Shown: in pieces, positions 11,852 through 19,802 of the stretch
Layout of the letters: each line of letters opens with the position of its first letter
Position numbering within the stretch: position 1 is the stretch's first letter
Origin: an uncultured Atopobiaceae bacterium
Lineage (GTDB): Bacteria; Actinomycetota; Coriobacteriia; Coriobacteriales; Atopobiaceae
Direction: 5' to 3'
DNA length: 21,486 nt
Assembly: GCA_900770865.1 (NCBI GenBank)
Contig: CAAGLU010000358.1
Coordinates: 1 to 21,486, forward strand
The notes under the pieces: model-generated
Databases searched by the model: none
Told to the model about the DNA's origin: nothing
What the model saw: only the letters and a program-made list of their open reading frames with translations
Program-made: the position numbers and the translations under genes

Positions 11852-13135
11852 TCACTCCCCATGCTGCTGAGCCTGGCCACCATGACGAACAATCAGCTCG
11901 TAGACAACCAAGCCAGCCAGCATCATCACAGCGCAAAAGGCATACGACGCATCGTAGCTTCCACTGACGCTCGCAATGAGAGCAATCAAAGCGGGTCCCA
12001 CGGCACCAATGAGCTGGACAAGTGGAAGCATCACGCCAAAGGACGCCGAGAAGCCCTCGCGCCCATAGAGCTCGGCGCACACTCCAACAGGCCAGTTGTC
12101 CGCGCAACCAACGACCATGCCTATCAGGATAAGGCTCAGGTACACCAGCGGCCGCACACCCGTGAGATTGACGAGCATCGCAATGGCACCAACGATGAAG
12201 GAAATCCGGACACCCGAATTCACGCCGAAGCGATCTCCGACAACACCAAACGCGAAGCTTCCCACCGCGGCGCAGACAGAAGAGATGACAAGGGCAAGCA
12301 TTGCCTCATCGAGGGTAAAGCCCTGCTCCATCAGGCGAGGAACCACCTGTACCATGACGCCACCTGCGTATACGAGCTGCAATCCGAGTACCGCGCCCAT
12401 TGCGAGGAAGCGCGGGTCGTGCAGATATGTCCGCGTCGCACTACGAGCCAACATATCATCAGAATCCACTTCGCTCTGTCGCGTTGGGTCAAAGTCAGCC
12501 TTCACCGGAATGCGCTCCATCGTATCCGGAGCAAGGCCGCGCTGCTCGGGGGCGTCGCTCACGCCAAACGCAAGCAAGACCAGCGCAACAGCGGCAATCA
12601 GCGCAAAGGGAACCGTTGAGAAGACCATGCCAAAGTTCCGGTATGCCCAGCTAAAGAGGAAGGTCGAAAAGGATCCGAGGAGAATCCCCATGGAGACAAA
12701 GCCCTGGACCGAGCCCTTCTTTGTAGGGAACCAGTTGGTGATGATTACCGGAACGGTGTTGTATCCCCAGGCAGATGATGCCGCATTGGCAACCACAAGA
12801 GAAACGATGAACACGCCGAGCGTTGGCGCGGGGCCCATGCAGACTATGCCTGCAATGTAGAACGCACCCCATACAAAGCACAGACGCTTTGCCGAATGAC
12901 CGGTTGTTGCACGTCCGGCAATGAACCCCGTCACAACGTTCACCAAGCTTGCAATCGACATGGAAGCCGCAATCAAGCCCGCATCCCAACCACGGTCTGC
13001 ACTTAGAAAGGTTGTCGCAACGTTGACGATAGATGAGACCGTCCCCGTAAGAAAGTAGCAGATAAACGAATAAGCAAGAAGCGACCATGCCCTCGGGTAG
13101 TGATATCTCTTCTTGTTCTGTGCCACCGATACCAT
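11852..13135 (-). CDS. MFS transporter, OFA-like
   Basis: This 427-residue integral membrane protein of the major facilitator superfamily has about twelve hydrophobic segments and a long charged loop in the middle (DAPEQRGLAPDTMERIPVK, around residues 190-235). I chose the ATG at 13135 (MVSVAQNKKRYHYPRAW); the frame extends to 13180, but that part is a hairpin. The N-terminal half has NVVTGFIAGRATTGHSAKR in the MFS loop 2-3 position and NWFPTKKGSVQGFVSMG after helix 4, both like oxalate/formate antiporter relatives. It follows the second MFS gene in the same direction, separated by a hairpin, and is last in the acyl-metabolism cluster. Carboxylate exchange is likely; the substrate is unknown. 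Confidence 0.82.
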   Translation of the reverse strand: MVSVAQNKKRYHYPRAWSLLAYSFICYFLTGTVSSIVNVATTFLSADRGWDAGLIAASMSIASLVNVVTGFIAGRATTGHSAKRLCFVWGAFYIAGIVCMGPAPTLGVFIVSLVVANAASSAWGYNTVPVIITNWFPTKKGSVQGFVSMGILLGSFSTFLFSWAYRNFGMVFSTVPFALIAAVALVLLAFGVSDAPEQRGLAPDTMERIPVKADFDPTRQSEVDSDDMLARSATRTYLHDPRFLAMGAVLGLQLVYAGGVMVQVVPRLMEQGFTLDEAMLALVISSVCAAVGSFAFGVVGDRFGVNSGVRISFIVGAIAMLVNLTGVRPLVYLSLILIGMVVGCADNWPVGVCAELYGREGFSASFGVMLPLVQLIGAVGPALIALIASVSGSYDASYAFCAVMMLAGLVVYELIVRHGGQAQQHGE

Positions 13136-13151
13136 CCCATTCCAACTAAGA

Positions 13152-13178
13152 GAGGGCAGGCCACATGGACCTGCCCTC
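13152..13178 (-). terminator. Hairpin between the two MFS genes
   Basis: GAGGGCAGG and CCTGCCCTC form a perfect 9-bp stem around a 9-base loop, 15 bases after the stop of the upstream MFS gene. TCTTAGTT follows on the minus strand. It is likely a partial terminator that lowers expression of the last gene. Confidence 0.6.
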
Positions 13179-13193
13179 ATAGCTTACAAACAT

Positions 13194-14378
13194 CTACTGG
13201 TTGTCCACGGCAGAGGTAACAGTCTTGCTGTTCTTGTAGAACTTGCCAAAGTAGAGGAACGAGACAACCGCAAGGACGGCGAACATGACAACACCTGCGG
13301 TGAACTGGCCAGAGATGCCACCGCCAAACGGCATGGAGACGGCGCCCATGATCATCGGGGAGAACGCCTGGCCAAGGGACTGGGTGGCAGTAATGATGGC
13401 CAGGTTGAAGGCCATGCCCATGGGCTCAGACGCCTCGGAGGCAAACTGGCACTCGATTGGGTTGTAGATCGAGTAGGCAAAGGACATAAGGACGGCGCCG
13501 AGAGATACCTGGAACATCGAGGCGGCAATGAGCATGATGAAGCAGCCAACGGTGGAGATGACGGTATTCACGGACAGCGTCTGCACCTTGAAGAGCTTCT
13601 TCCACGGGAAAACGCAGAAGCCACCAATCATTCCAGCGATGTTATAGAGCGTGGCAGCATTGCCTGCCTCAGCCGTGCCGCCAAGGCCTCGCTCGGTCAC
13701 AAGCATTGCCTCGTTGGAGTTGAAGAGCTGGGTGAGCGCAAAGAAGAAGAACCCGATGACGGCGATGGTGAGAACCTCGCGCGGAACCTTGACGCGGTTG
13801 CCCTTGGTCGGCTTCTCCTCCTTGTTGCCCTTGGGCATGAAGATAATCTCGAGAATGAGCTCGGGGACAAGGCAGAGGTAGGCGAGGTAAGCGTCCCACC
13901 ACTGACCTGCACCAAGGCGGGAGGCGATGACAGTGTACAGGATGCCGCCAATGCCAACAAAGACGGAGAAGAGGCCGAAGATCGTACCGCGCAGGTCGCC
14001 CTCGAACTCGTCGGTGACAAGAGCACCCGTTCCGTTCTGAACGCCGCCCATGGCAAAACCAGCAAGGCAGGCAGCGACAAGCAGCGGCACGATGCTGTCG
14101 TGGAAGAAGTAAGGAATGAGGCCGCCAACAAGCATGATGCAAGTCGAGATGATGATGCTGGTCTTGCGATAGAACTTATAGGAAAGGCCAGCAAACACGA
14201 AGTTGGAGAGAATCGCCAGGATGGATGGAATGGCGACAATCATCTGCACGGTGGCGACGGGCACATCGGGAAACGCCTGAGAAACGGCAGCAAGAATCGA
14301 TACCGGGATCAGAATTCCCATGATGTTCATGCTGGCTGCATAGATACCGATGCACTTCTTGATATTGGACCAAGCCAT
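13194..14378 (-). CDS. MFS transporter
   Basis: A 394-residue major facilitator protein with about twelve membrane segments. The ATG at 14378 is preceded by AAGGAGAAC. The helix 2-3 loop reads GLSYKFYRKTS, and the central cytoplasmic loop is short and basic (KGNKEEKPTKGNRVKVPRE). There are many small residues and conserved acids in the N-terminal half (GTGALVTDEFEGDLRGTIFG), in the style of drug- and metabolite-exporter families. It starts 31 bases after the acyl carrier protein gene, so it is probably co-transcribed with the thiolase genes. Two different MFS genes at the end of one cluster suggest import of a substrate and export of a product, which is inference. Confidence 0.82.
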   Translation of the reverse strand: MAWSNIKKCIGIYAASMNIMGILIPVSILAAVSQAFPDVPVATVQMIVAIPSILAILSNFVFAGLSYKFYRKTSIIISTCIMLVGGLIPYFFHDSIVPLLVAACLAGFAMGGVQNGTGALVTDEFEGDLRGTIFGLFSVFVGIGGILYTVIASRLGAGQWWDAYLAYLCLVPELILEIIFMPKGNKEEKPTKGNRVKVPREVLTIAVIGFFFFALTQLFNSNEAMLVTERGLGGTAEAGNAATLYNIAGMIGGFCVFPWKKLFKVQTLSVNTVISTVGCFIMLIAASMFQVSLGAVLMSFAYSIYNPIECQFASEASEPMGMAFNLAIITATQSLGQAFSPMIMGAVSMPFGGGISGQFTAGVVMFAVLAVVSFLYFGKFYKNSKTVTSAVDNQ

Positions 14379-14409
14379 GGTTAGTTCTCCTTAGGGGCTG
14401 ATGGAGTCC

Positions 14410-14649
14410 TTACGCCTCTTCCGCAATCATGGCGGCAAGGTCATTCAGGGTTGCATACGTACCGTACTCAGCGAGAGGAATAACAACATCGAACTGGTTC
14501 TCAATGAGGCCGGTCATGCCCATCACGTCGAGGGATTTGGTACCAAGCTCCTCGGCAATCTTAGTGTCACCGCTCAGCGTGCTCGCGTCCTTCTCGTAGA
14601 CATTGGCTGCGTCCTGGATAAGCTTGTTAAGGACATCCTCCTGCGACAT
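14410..14649 (-). CDS. Acyl carrier protein
   Basis: This 79-residue small acidic carrier protein starts at ATG 14649 with AAAGGAG upstream; a longer start at 14673 lacks a better site. Helix I is QEDVLNKLIQDAANVYE. The phosphopantetheine attachment Ser39 lies in GTKSLDVMGMTGLIENQFDV, where helix II and the acidic 'ENQFDVVIP' segment are typical. The Asp that normally precedes the Ser (DSL) is Lys here, which may alter recognition by the holo-ACP synthase or partner enzymes. It lies between the DUF35 gene and an MFS gene, with no fatty-acid synthase genes nearby. It is therefore a dedicated carrier for the thiolase system rather than the housekeeping AcpP (inference). Confidence 0.85.
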   Translation of the reverse strand: MSQEDVLNKLIQDAANVYEKDASTLSGDTKIAEELGTKSLDVMGMTGLIENQFDVVIPLAEYGTYATLNDLAAMIAEEA

Positions 14650-14706
14650 GACATTCTCCTTTTCATCGTTCATTACCGATTGCTTTTATGTCAGATAAAA
14701 CGCCAG

Positions 14707-14752
14707 GGCTGGACGGCCGACTGAATGGAGCTGGCACGCCGGCCGCCCAGCC
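14707..14752 (-). terminator. Intercistronic hairpin between DUF35 and ACP genes
   Basis: Two 13-base arms with one mismatch (14707-14719 with 14740-14752) form a stem closed by a 20-base loop, eight bases after the DUF35 stop. A TTTT run comes 7-10 bases after the stem on the minus strand. It may be an attenuator or an RNA-processing hairpin that changes ACP level relative to the upstream genes. Confidence 0.5.
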
Positions 14753-14759
14753 AAAAGGA

Positions 14760-15260
14760 CTACTCTGCCGCCTTGGCCGCCTTCTGTGCCTGCTTGGCAG
14801 CCTTTCTCGCGGCCTTCTGTGCGGCGACTTCCTTCTTTGCTTCCTCAACCACGTCGTCATCGACCTCGAACATCAATGTTGTGTAACCATCCATCGGGAT
14901 GAACTTGGCGTGAACGGGAACGGGAAGCCGCTCACGAAGGGCGTCGGCAATCTCGTTGGTGACACCAAAGATTGTGCTGTTGAAAGAGCAGCCCTCCTCA
15001 AGCTTCACAACACCAAAGCAGTAGGGCCCAACCTTCGCCAGCGTATTGTTGGCGTTTAGCGCGACCGGCATAATCAGGCTCTGAAGCGTGCCCTTGCCAG
15101 AGACCGTGGTCCACACGGTCTCGATGTGGCCGCACTCGTTGCAGGCATAGTGGGGAGGAAACTCGATGGCGCCGCATTCGGTGCACTTTCGTGCATAGAT
15201 AACCCCCTCGGCCAGCCCGTCATAGAACTTCTTGACATTGCTCTCAAGCGTTACGCTCAT
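14760..15260 (-). CDS. Zn-ribbon/OB-fold (DUF35) thiolase partner protein
   Basis: A 166-residue protein of the DUF35 family. An N-terminal helix (VKKFYDGLAEG) leads into a rubredoxin-like zinc ribbon with Cys26, Cys29, Cys40 and Cys43 (CTECG, then CNECG). An OB-fold (about residues 50-132) follows, with KGTLQSLIMPVA and GCSFNSTIFGV. Partners of this type bridge a thiolase and a second enzyme in archaeal acetoacetyl-CoA/HMG-CoA complexes and in PhlACB, providing the channel for CoA or the pantetheine arm. The ATG at 15260 has AGGAGGT, and the gap to the thiolase stop is only 11 bases. A Lys/Ala-rich helical tail of about 30 residues (140-166), absent from typical members, is an added feature. 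Confidence 0.88.
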   Translation of the reverse strand: MSVTLESNVKKFYDGLAEGVIYARKCTECGAIEFPPHYACNECGHIETVWTTVSGKGTLQSLIMPVALNANNTLAKVGPYCFGVVKLEEGCSFNSTIFGVTNEIADALRERLPVPVHAKFIPMDGYTTLMFEVDDDVVEEAKKEVAAQKAARKAAKQAQKAAKAAE

Positions 15261-15271
15261 GGGGTGACCTC

Positions 15272-16555
15272 CTAGTCAACCGTACGGAGAATTGCGATGC
15301 GGACGTTCTGACCGCCGCCAAAGCCACGCAGCATCGTGGTCTTCGGAAGCTTCTTGACCTGGTGTGCGCCAGCCTGCCCGCGCATCTGAAGTACGGCCTC
15401 GTAGACGTCAGCGGCACCGGAAGCGCCAAAGGCGTGTCCGTACGACGTGCGGCCACCGTTGGTATTGATGGGCTTGTCGCCATCGAAGGCGGTACGACCC
15501 TCCATGACATACTTCCAACCCTCACCCTTGGGGAGATAGCCAACCTCCTCGGCAGCCAGCAGCTGAGAAGAGAGGATGAAGTCATTCACGAGCAGCAGGT
15601 CGAGATCCTCTGGCTTGACACCAGTCATGTCGTAGACCTGGCGGGCAGCTTCTGCGGTTGCCTTCTTCTCCAGATGCGGGATAGCAGACTCGAGGCAGGA
15701 GGCTCCAATTCCAAGAACCTCGATGGGAGTCTGCTTGAAGTCCTTTGCCATCTCGGTCGGGCAGACAATCATGCAGGCGGCACCGTCGGCAGAGGGGGCG
15801 TTACCGGTCACGCGCAGGTACTGCGTGGTGTGGGGGTTGAAGGGCGAGCGCAGGTACTCCATCGGGTCATCGTAGCCGCGCTTCTTTGCAATCTCCTCAA
15901 ACGGAGTGCGCTCAAGGGCAAGCGGGTTGAGGGCGGCAGCACGGCGTCCCTGGTAGGACATCATGTTAAGGACATCGTCCACCTGACGCTCTGTGAGGCC
16001 GTACTCCTTGCGGTACATGTCAATCCAGTCATCCTGGCCGATGTTGCCGCCGCCAAGGAAACGAGTGTAGGCGCGGTCAATGATGGAGTCTAGGTCGGGC
16101 CAAATGTCCTCAGTGGTCAACGGACGACGGAAGCATGCGGGCTTATTGCCATCGGGCAGTCCGGTCGCCATCTCGACGCCACCAGAGAGGACGATGTCGT
16201 AGGAGCCAGAGGCAACTGCCATGACCGCCTGCTCGAGGGCAACGTAGCCTGTTGCGCATGCCTCGGAATGGTGGACGGAGCCACGGCCTCGCATGCCAAA
16301 CCACTCTGCGACCTGCATGGCAGGCGTAACCGCCTTATTGAACATCTTGGGGTTGGCAGAGCCGTGATAGAAGTAATCAACGTCACGGGGCTCAAGGCCA
16401 GCATCCTCCATTGCCTTGAGCGCCGCATAGCCAAAGCAGTCACCCTCGGTGAGGCCCTCGTGCTCGTGATCCTCATTGAGATTCATGAACGGAGTGGCGC
16501 CAATACCGATGATGGAAACGCTGCGGCTAAACTTCCTGAGCTTTCCGGGGACCAT
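15272..16555 (-). CDS. Thiolase, SCP-x/DUF35-dependent type
   Basis: This 427-residue thiolase-superfamily enzyme breaks or forms a C-C bond next to a beta-keto thioester. The ATG at 16555 is preceded by GAAAGGGTGA. The nucleophile is Cys100 in HHSEACATGYVALEQA. The conserved His is His374 in GGRTSYGHAFGASGA, and NDF (324-326) takes the NEAF place. The second catalytic Cys of biosynthetic and degradative thiolases (CxGGG) is missing: the segment reads GFGGGQ with Gly411 in its place. SCP-x-like and PhlC-like thiolases share this loss and commonly pair with DUF35 proteins, as here. It is first in a cluster with DUF35, ACP and transporters. The direction (cleavage or condensation) and the substrate are not decided by the sequence. 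Confidence 0.9.
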   Translation of the reverse strand: MVPGKLRKFSRSVSIIGIGATPFMNLNEDHEHEGLTEGDCFGYAALKAMEDAGLEPRDVDYFYHGSANPKMFNKAVTPAMQVAEWFGMRGRGSVHHSEACATGYVALEQAVMAVASGSYDIVLSGGVEMATGLPDGNKPACFRRPLTTEDIWPDLDSIIDRAYTRFLGGGNIGQDDWIDMYRKEYGLTERQVDDVLNMMSYQGRRAAALNPLALERTPFEEIAKKRGYDDPMEYLRSPFNPHTTQYLRVTGNAPSADGAACMIVCPTEMAKDFKQTPIEVLGIGASCLESAIPHLEKKATAEAARQVYDMTGVKPEDLDLLLVNDFILSSQLLAAEEVGYLPKGEGWKYVMEGRTAFDGDKPINTNGGRTSYGHAFGASGAADVYEAVLQMRGQAGAHQVKKLPKTTMLRGFGGGQNVRIAILRTVD

Positions 16556-16848
16556 GAAAATCACCCTTTCCTGTACGACCAAACCAGCCTTCCTGGTTTT
16601 CGATGAAGAAGATACGTAGAACGGAAATCGAAAAGAACACCAGGGTGAGAAAGTGTGTCTCGCTCGGCGCTACAGAACACAGGAATATGTAGTACACCGT
16701 ATTTATGCAGGTACACGTGTAGTCTTTAGCCAAAGCATCAAGATGGGGAAGTCACGCACAAGGCGCAACCTCCCCCAGACACCCCACTCATCCATGTCTG
16801 TTTTATTCAATAGTTGATTTTTCCAGCAAAGCTATACGCATGCTGGGC
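16556..16848 (-). promoter_or_regulatory. Control region upstream of the thiolase operon
   Basis: No gene is seen in these 293 bases. They hold two short palindromes: TGTAGTACA (16688-16696, odd-centred) and TACACGTGTA (16712-16721), both built from TGTA/TACA half-sites. This is a likely regulator target about 130-165 bases before the thiolase start. CCAGCA/TGCTGG (16823-16828, 16840-16845) form a small hairpin after the butyrate kinase stop, without a T-run. CGCTACAG (16668) also occurs upstream of the phosphotransacylase gene, possibly by chance. Confidence 0.4.
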
Positions 16849-17943
16849 TTAGTCTCCAAAGCCCTGGAACACAGGACGGCCAGTGTAAACCTTGGGAGTC
16901 GCCTCACCTGTCAAGACACGTTCCGCTCCGGCAGCCATAGCTTCCATCTCAAACTCTCCGGGATAAGCACTTACCGGGGCAATCCAACCGCACGCATCTG
17001 TGATTGCCTTGACCAGGTCCTCGTCATAGACCATTCCCCCGCCGAGCAATATGCCGTCGACATGGCCTTTGAGCACCGCTGCCATTGCACCAATCTCTTT
17101 GGCAATCTGGTAAATCATTGCATCCCAGACTCGCCTTGCCTTGGTGTCGCCGTTAGCCGCACGCTTGGTAACTTCCACCCCATCCGACGTGCCCAGCAGG
17201 TTCTCAAAGCCACCGGTCTTCATGCACATGCGGCGCATTTCGGCGATGCTGTGATTGTCCTCGAGATAATTGAGCACCTCCACAACCGGTACCGAACCGC
17301 AACGCGTGGGAGCCATTGGTCCATCTCCGCCCACGATATCGTTGCCGTCAATCATCCGACCACGCTGGTGGGCACTGACAGATATGCCTCCCCCAATATG
17401 GCAGACGATGAAGTTGCAGTCCTCGTAACGCCTGCCATTCTTCTCGGCATGTCGAATCGCCGTCTCCTTGAGGTTGAGCGCGTGAAGATGGACGTGCCGA
17501 TAGACACCATCGATGCCAGTCATTCGAGCGCTGTCACACAGTTCGTCTGTATCTGGTGGATTCACGACAAAGGCCCGCCCGCCGTAGGCATCGGCGAAGC
17601 GACGAGCGAGCGTAGGGCCAAGGTTTGCGGGATGCGTCACTCCGTTGGCTGCGCCGATCGAGTGCTTGAGAACCAGGTCAGTTACCTCATAGACGCCGCC
17701 CTCCATGGGGAGCAGCCCTCCCCCGCGCCCGACAAAGGCATCGCAACCAGTAAGGTCAACCTGGTTATCCTGAAGCGTCTTCATGATTGAGCGCGCTCTA
17801 AACGGAAGCTGCTCAGCCAACAGATTGAACTTCGCGAGTTCCTGAGAGGGGTGGCGGACGGTATTTGAGAAGACACACTGCCCGTCCTCAAAAAGGGCAA
17901 TCTTAGTTGAGGTTGATCCGGGGTTGATGGTGAAGACCTTCAT
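16849..17943 (-). CDS. buk: Butyrate kinase
   Basis: A 364-residue cytosolic kinase of the acetate/butyrate kinase (ASKHA) fold. It converts butyryl-phosphate and ADP to butyrate and ATP, or the reverse. The phosphate-binding start is NPGSTSTK (residues 7-14). VGRGGGLLPMEGGVYE is the typical butyrate kinase loop, THPANLGP and VVNPPDTDEL follow, and HIGGGISVSAHQRGRMIDG is the second phosphate loop. GILLGGGMVYDE lies near the C-terminus. The ATG at 17943 comes three bases after the phosphotransacylase stop, and its GGGAGAGGGTGA ribosome site lies inside that gene, so the two are translationally coupled. Branched or longer acyl groups (isobutyrate, valerate) are also possible substrates of this family. 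Confidence 0.93.
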   Translation of the reverse strand: MKVFTINPGSTSTKIALFEDGQCVFSNTVRHPSQELAKFNLLAEQLPFRARSIMKTLQDNQVDLTGCDAFVGRGGGLLPMEGGVYEVTDLVLKHSIGAANGVTHPANLGPTLARRFADAYGGRAFVVNPPDTDELCDSARMTGIDGVYRHVHLHALNLKETAIRHAEKNGRRYEDCNFIVCHIGGGISVSAHQRGRMIDGNDIVGGDGPMAPTRCGSVPVVEVLNYLEDNHSIAEMRRMCMKTGGFENLLGTSDGVEVTKRAANGDTKARRVWDAMIYQIAKEIGAMAAVLKGHVDGILLGGGMVYDEDLVKAITDACGWIAPVSAYPGEFEMEAMAAGAERVLTGEATPKVYTGRPVFQGFGD

Positions 17944-17946
17944 TGG

Positions 17947-18954
17947 TTACTCACCCTCTCCCGCGCGAATGACGAGCATGGCAACATTGCCGAGCATCTC
18001 TTCCACAGGCGCGGAGCGAGAGAAGTCACAGACCGGCTTTGCGAAGCCTTGCAGCACAGGGCCATATGCGTTGGCATGGCCAAAGATTTGGACCATCTTG
18101 ACGCCAATGTTGCCTGCATGGAGGTTGGGGAAGATGAGGATGTTGGCCTTCCCCGCCACCTCGCTCTCACGCTTGACCTTGTGGGCGGCAGCCGCCGGGA
18201 TGATGGCGGCATCGAGCTGGAACTCTCCGTCACACTTGATGTCAGGGCGCAGCTCGTGAACGCGCTGCACCGCTTCTTGGACCGTTGTCACCGTAGGATG
18301 GTTGGCACTCCCGCAGGTAGAGAAGGCCAGAAGCGCCACGCGTGGCTCCCAGCCAAGGAGCTTCCGAGCGGTATCGGCCGAGGCGATGGCAATACCAGCA
18401 AGCTGCCCCGCATCGGGCTGGGCGGTAATGGCACAGTCGGCGAGGCCCAGCATCGAGCCCTGGGGCCCATCAAAGCCGGGGATGTCGGCAATTCCAAGGC
18501 TCGAGGGAGACGTAACACCCTCAGCAAGGCCAACGATGCTCATTGCCGCCGTGATTACATCTCCCGTTGGGCACTCCTTGCCCGAGGCCACGCAGTCAAC
18601 CTTGCCAGCCTTGAGCAGCAACATGGAGCAGAGCAGGGGGTCTTTGATACGGCGAGCAAGGGCCTTCGGGCTAAACTGGTCGGACTGCGCAAGCCACTCC
18701 CGGCTAAAAGAAGCAACTACATCCTCGTTTGTGTTGTCGAAGAACTCGAAACCCCCATCCGCAATGCCGTTGGCTTCAGCAAGCGTTGCGACTTCAGCAG
18801 GATTGCCAACAAGGACCGGTGTACCAATGCCCTCCTCGACAATACACTCTGCAAGCCTGAGAACGTCGATGCTTCCCGATTCGGACAAACACACCCGACG
18901 CGGCGCCTCCTTGGCGCGATCAATGATGCCTTGAATGAATGCGCGTTCTGCCAT
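17947..18954 (-). CDS. Phosphate butyryl/acetyltransferase
   Basis: A 335-residue enzyme of the phosphate acyltransferase family, exchanging CoA of an acyl-CoA for phosphate. Family segments are RVCLSESGSIDVLRLAE at the start, VDCVASGKECPTGDVITAAM, LLAFSTCGSANHPTVTTVQE in the middle, and FPNLHAGNIGVKMVQIFGHA with YGPVLQGFAKPVCDFSRSA near the end. Coupling to butyrate kinase argues for butyryl (Ptb) rather than acetyl specificity, though length and motifs also fit EutD/Pta-like proteins, so the symbol is left open. The ATG at 18954 is preceded by GAAAGGTC. The 178-base upstream gap holds its promoter and an AAAC-N6-GTTT inverted pair (19058-19071), a possible site for the neighbouring TetR protein. 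Confidence 0.88.
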   Translation of the reverse strand: MAERAFIQGIIDRAKEAPRRVCLSESGSIDVLRLAECIVEEGIGTPVLVGNPAEVATLAEANGIADGGFEFFDNTNEDVVASFSREWLAQSDQFSPKALARRIKDPLLCSMLLLKAGKVDCVASGKECPTGDVITAAMSIVGLAEGVTSPSSLGIADIPGFDGPQGSMLGLADCAITAQPDAGQLAGIAIASADTARKLLGWEPRVALLAFSTCGSANHPTVTTVQEAVQRVHELRPDIKCDGEFQLDAAIIPAAAAHKVKRESEVAGKANILIFPNLHAGNIGVKMVQIFGHANAYGPVLQGFAKPVCDFSRSAPVEEMLGNVAMLVIRAGEGE

Positions 18955-19132
18955 GGGATAGACCTTTCTTCGTTGCGTGGGAAGAATTCCCCGTCACTAA
19001 AAAGGTAGGCGGCAGCCACGCACAACCAAAGCGCAAGAGCGCGCGTCACGTTGCATCAAACGCTACAGTTTTGCCGTTTTTGTAAGTCCAAACCCAGGTA
19101 GGCAAGTATCCACTGTGGCCCTCTAGGTGCCG

Positions 19133-19693
19133 TCACTTCAATTGCTCAAGCGACTTACCCATCTCAATGATGAGTCCGTAGAACTCTGCAGGCGACATGT
19201 CTGGATACTTTCTCAGCCATAAATCAATGCAGCGAAATGTTCCCGCAAGGTAGAACTCCATGAGAAAATCCGCGTATGGGCGATTCTCGAAATAGTCCCC
19301 GCATTCCGCTTTGAGACCTTTTCGGATGGTGCCGACAGCCTTATACGCAAAGGACGGGTCTCCATGCATCCCGTTGACCGCCAGGATGAACGGACGGTAC
19401 TCGTAGAGAATCTCCGCGCGCGCAAGGTCGCTCTGCCGGGGACAGAGAAGATGGCCAGCATCTCGCTTGTCATAGCGATCCGCCACGCTTACTCGCTCTA
19501 TTGATGCGAGAAGCTCATCGCCAGTCTTCTTGATTACATCATCTACTGAATCGTAGTAGCGATAGAAGGTCGAGCGGGCAATATTGCAGGCATTGCATAT
19601 CTCGGTGATTGTGATTTCTGGAATGTCTTTCGTCTCCATGGCGTCGACCACGGCTTTTCTTATCTGCGCCTTGGTCGTTGCTTTGTCTGCCAT
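19133..19693 (-). CDS. TetR/AcrR-family regulator
   Basis: A 186-residue DNA-binding regulator. I chose the ATG at 19693 (MADKATTKAQIRKAVVDAM) with GAGGG eight bases upstream; an ATG at 19729 would lie in the operator-like repeat. The helix-turn-helix is at about residues 26-47 (ITITEICNACNIARSTFYRYY), including the TetR signature ARSTFYRYY. The C-terminal domain has LYEYRPFILAV and MEFYLAGTFRCIDLWLRK, in the style of TetR_C_33/DhaS-type domains. It is transcribed in the same direction as, and immediately upstream of, the phosphotransacylase-butyrate kinase pair. Control of that pair and of the thiolase operon is a natural guess. Confidence 0.88.
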   Translation of the reverse strand: MADKATTKAQIRKAVVDAMETKDIPEITITEICNACNIARSTFYRYYDSVDDVIKKTGDELLASIERVSVADRYDKRDAGHLLCPRQSDLARAEILYEYRPFILAVNGMHGDPSFAYKAVGTIRKGLKAECGDYFENRPYADFLMEFYLAGTFRCIDLWLRKYPDMSPAEFYGLIIEMGKSLEQLK

Positions 19694-19709
19694 ATCTCTG
19701 CCCTCTAAC

Positions 19710-19730
19710 CTCGATTCCTTCAGAATCAAG
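19710..19730 (-). promoter_or_regulatory. Inverted repeat upstream of the TetR gene
   Basis: CTCGATTC (19710-19717) and GAATCAAG (19723-19730) form 8-base arms with one mismatch around a 5-base centre, 17 bases upstream of the regulator's start codon. It is a likely autoregulatory operator. Confidence 0.45.
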
Positions 19731-19802
19731 ACGAGAGCCTACCACAGGGGTCATGTTTCACCCGAGGAATTCGTTCATCAGTCCCGTTAGCGGTACGGCC
19801 CC

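Noticed and set aside
13113..14384. 423-codon plus-strand frame opposite the MFS gene
   Set aside because: Highly charged, repetitive shadow of a hydrophobic membrane protein gene; no ribosome site or family marks.
18049..19008. 319-codon plus-strand frame opposite the phosphotransacylase gene
   Set aside because: Shadow of a clearly recognised enzyme; no motifs.
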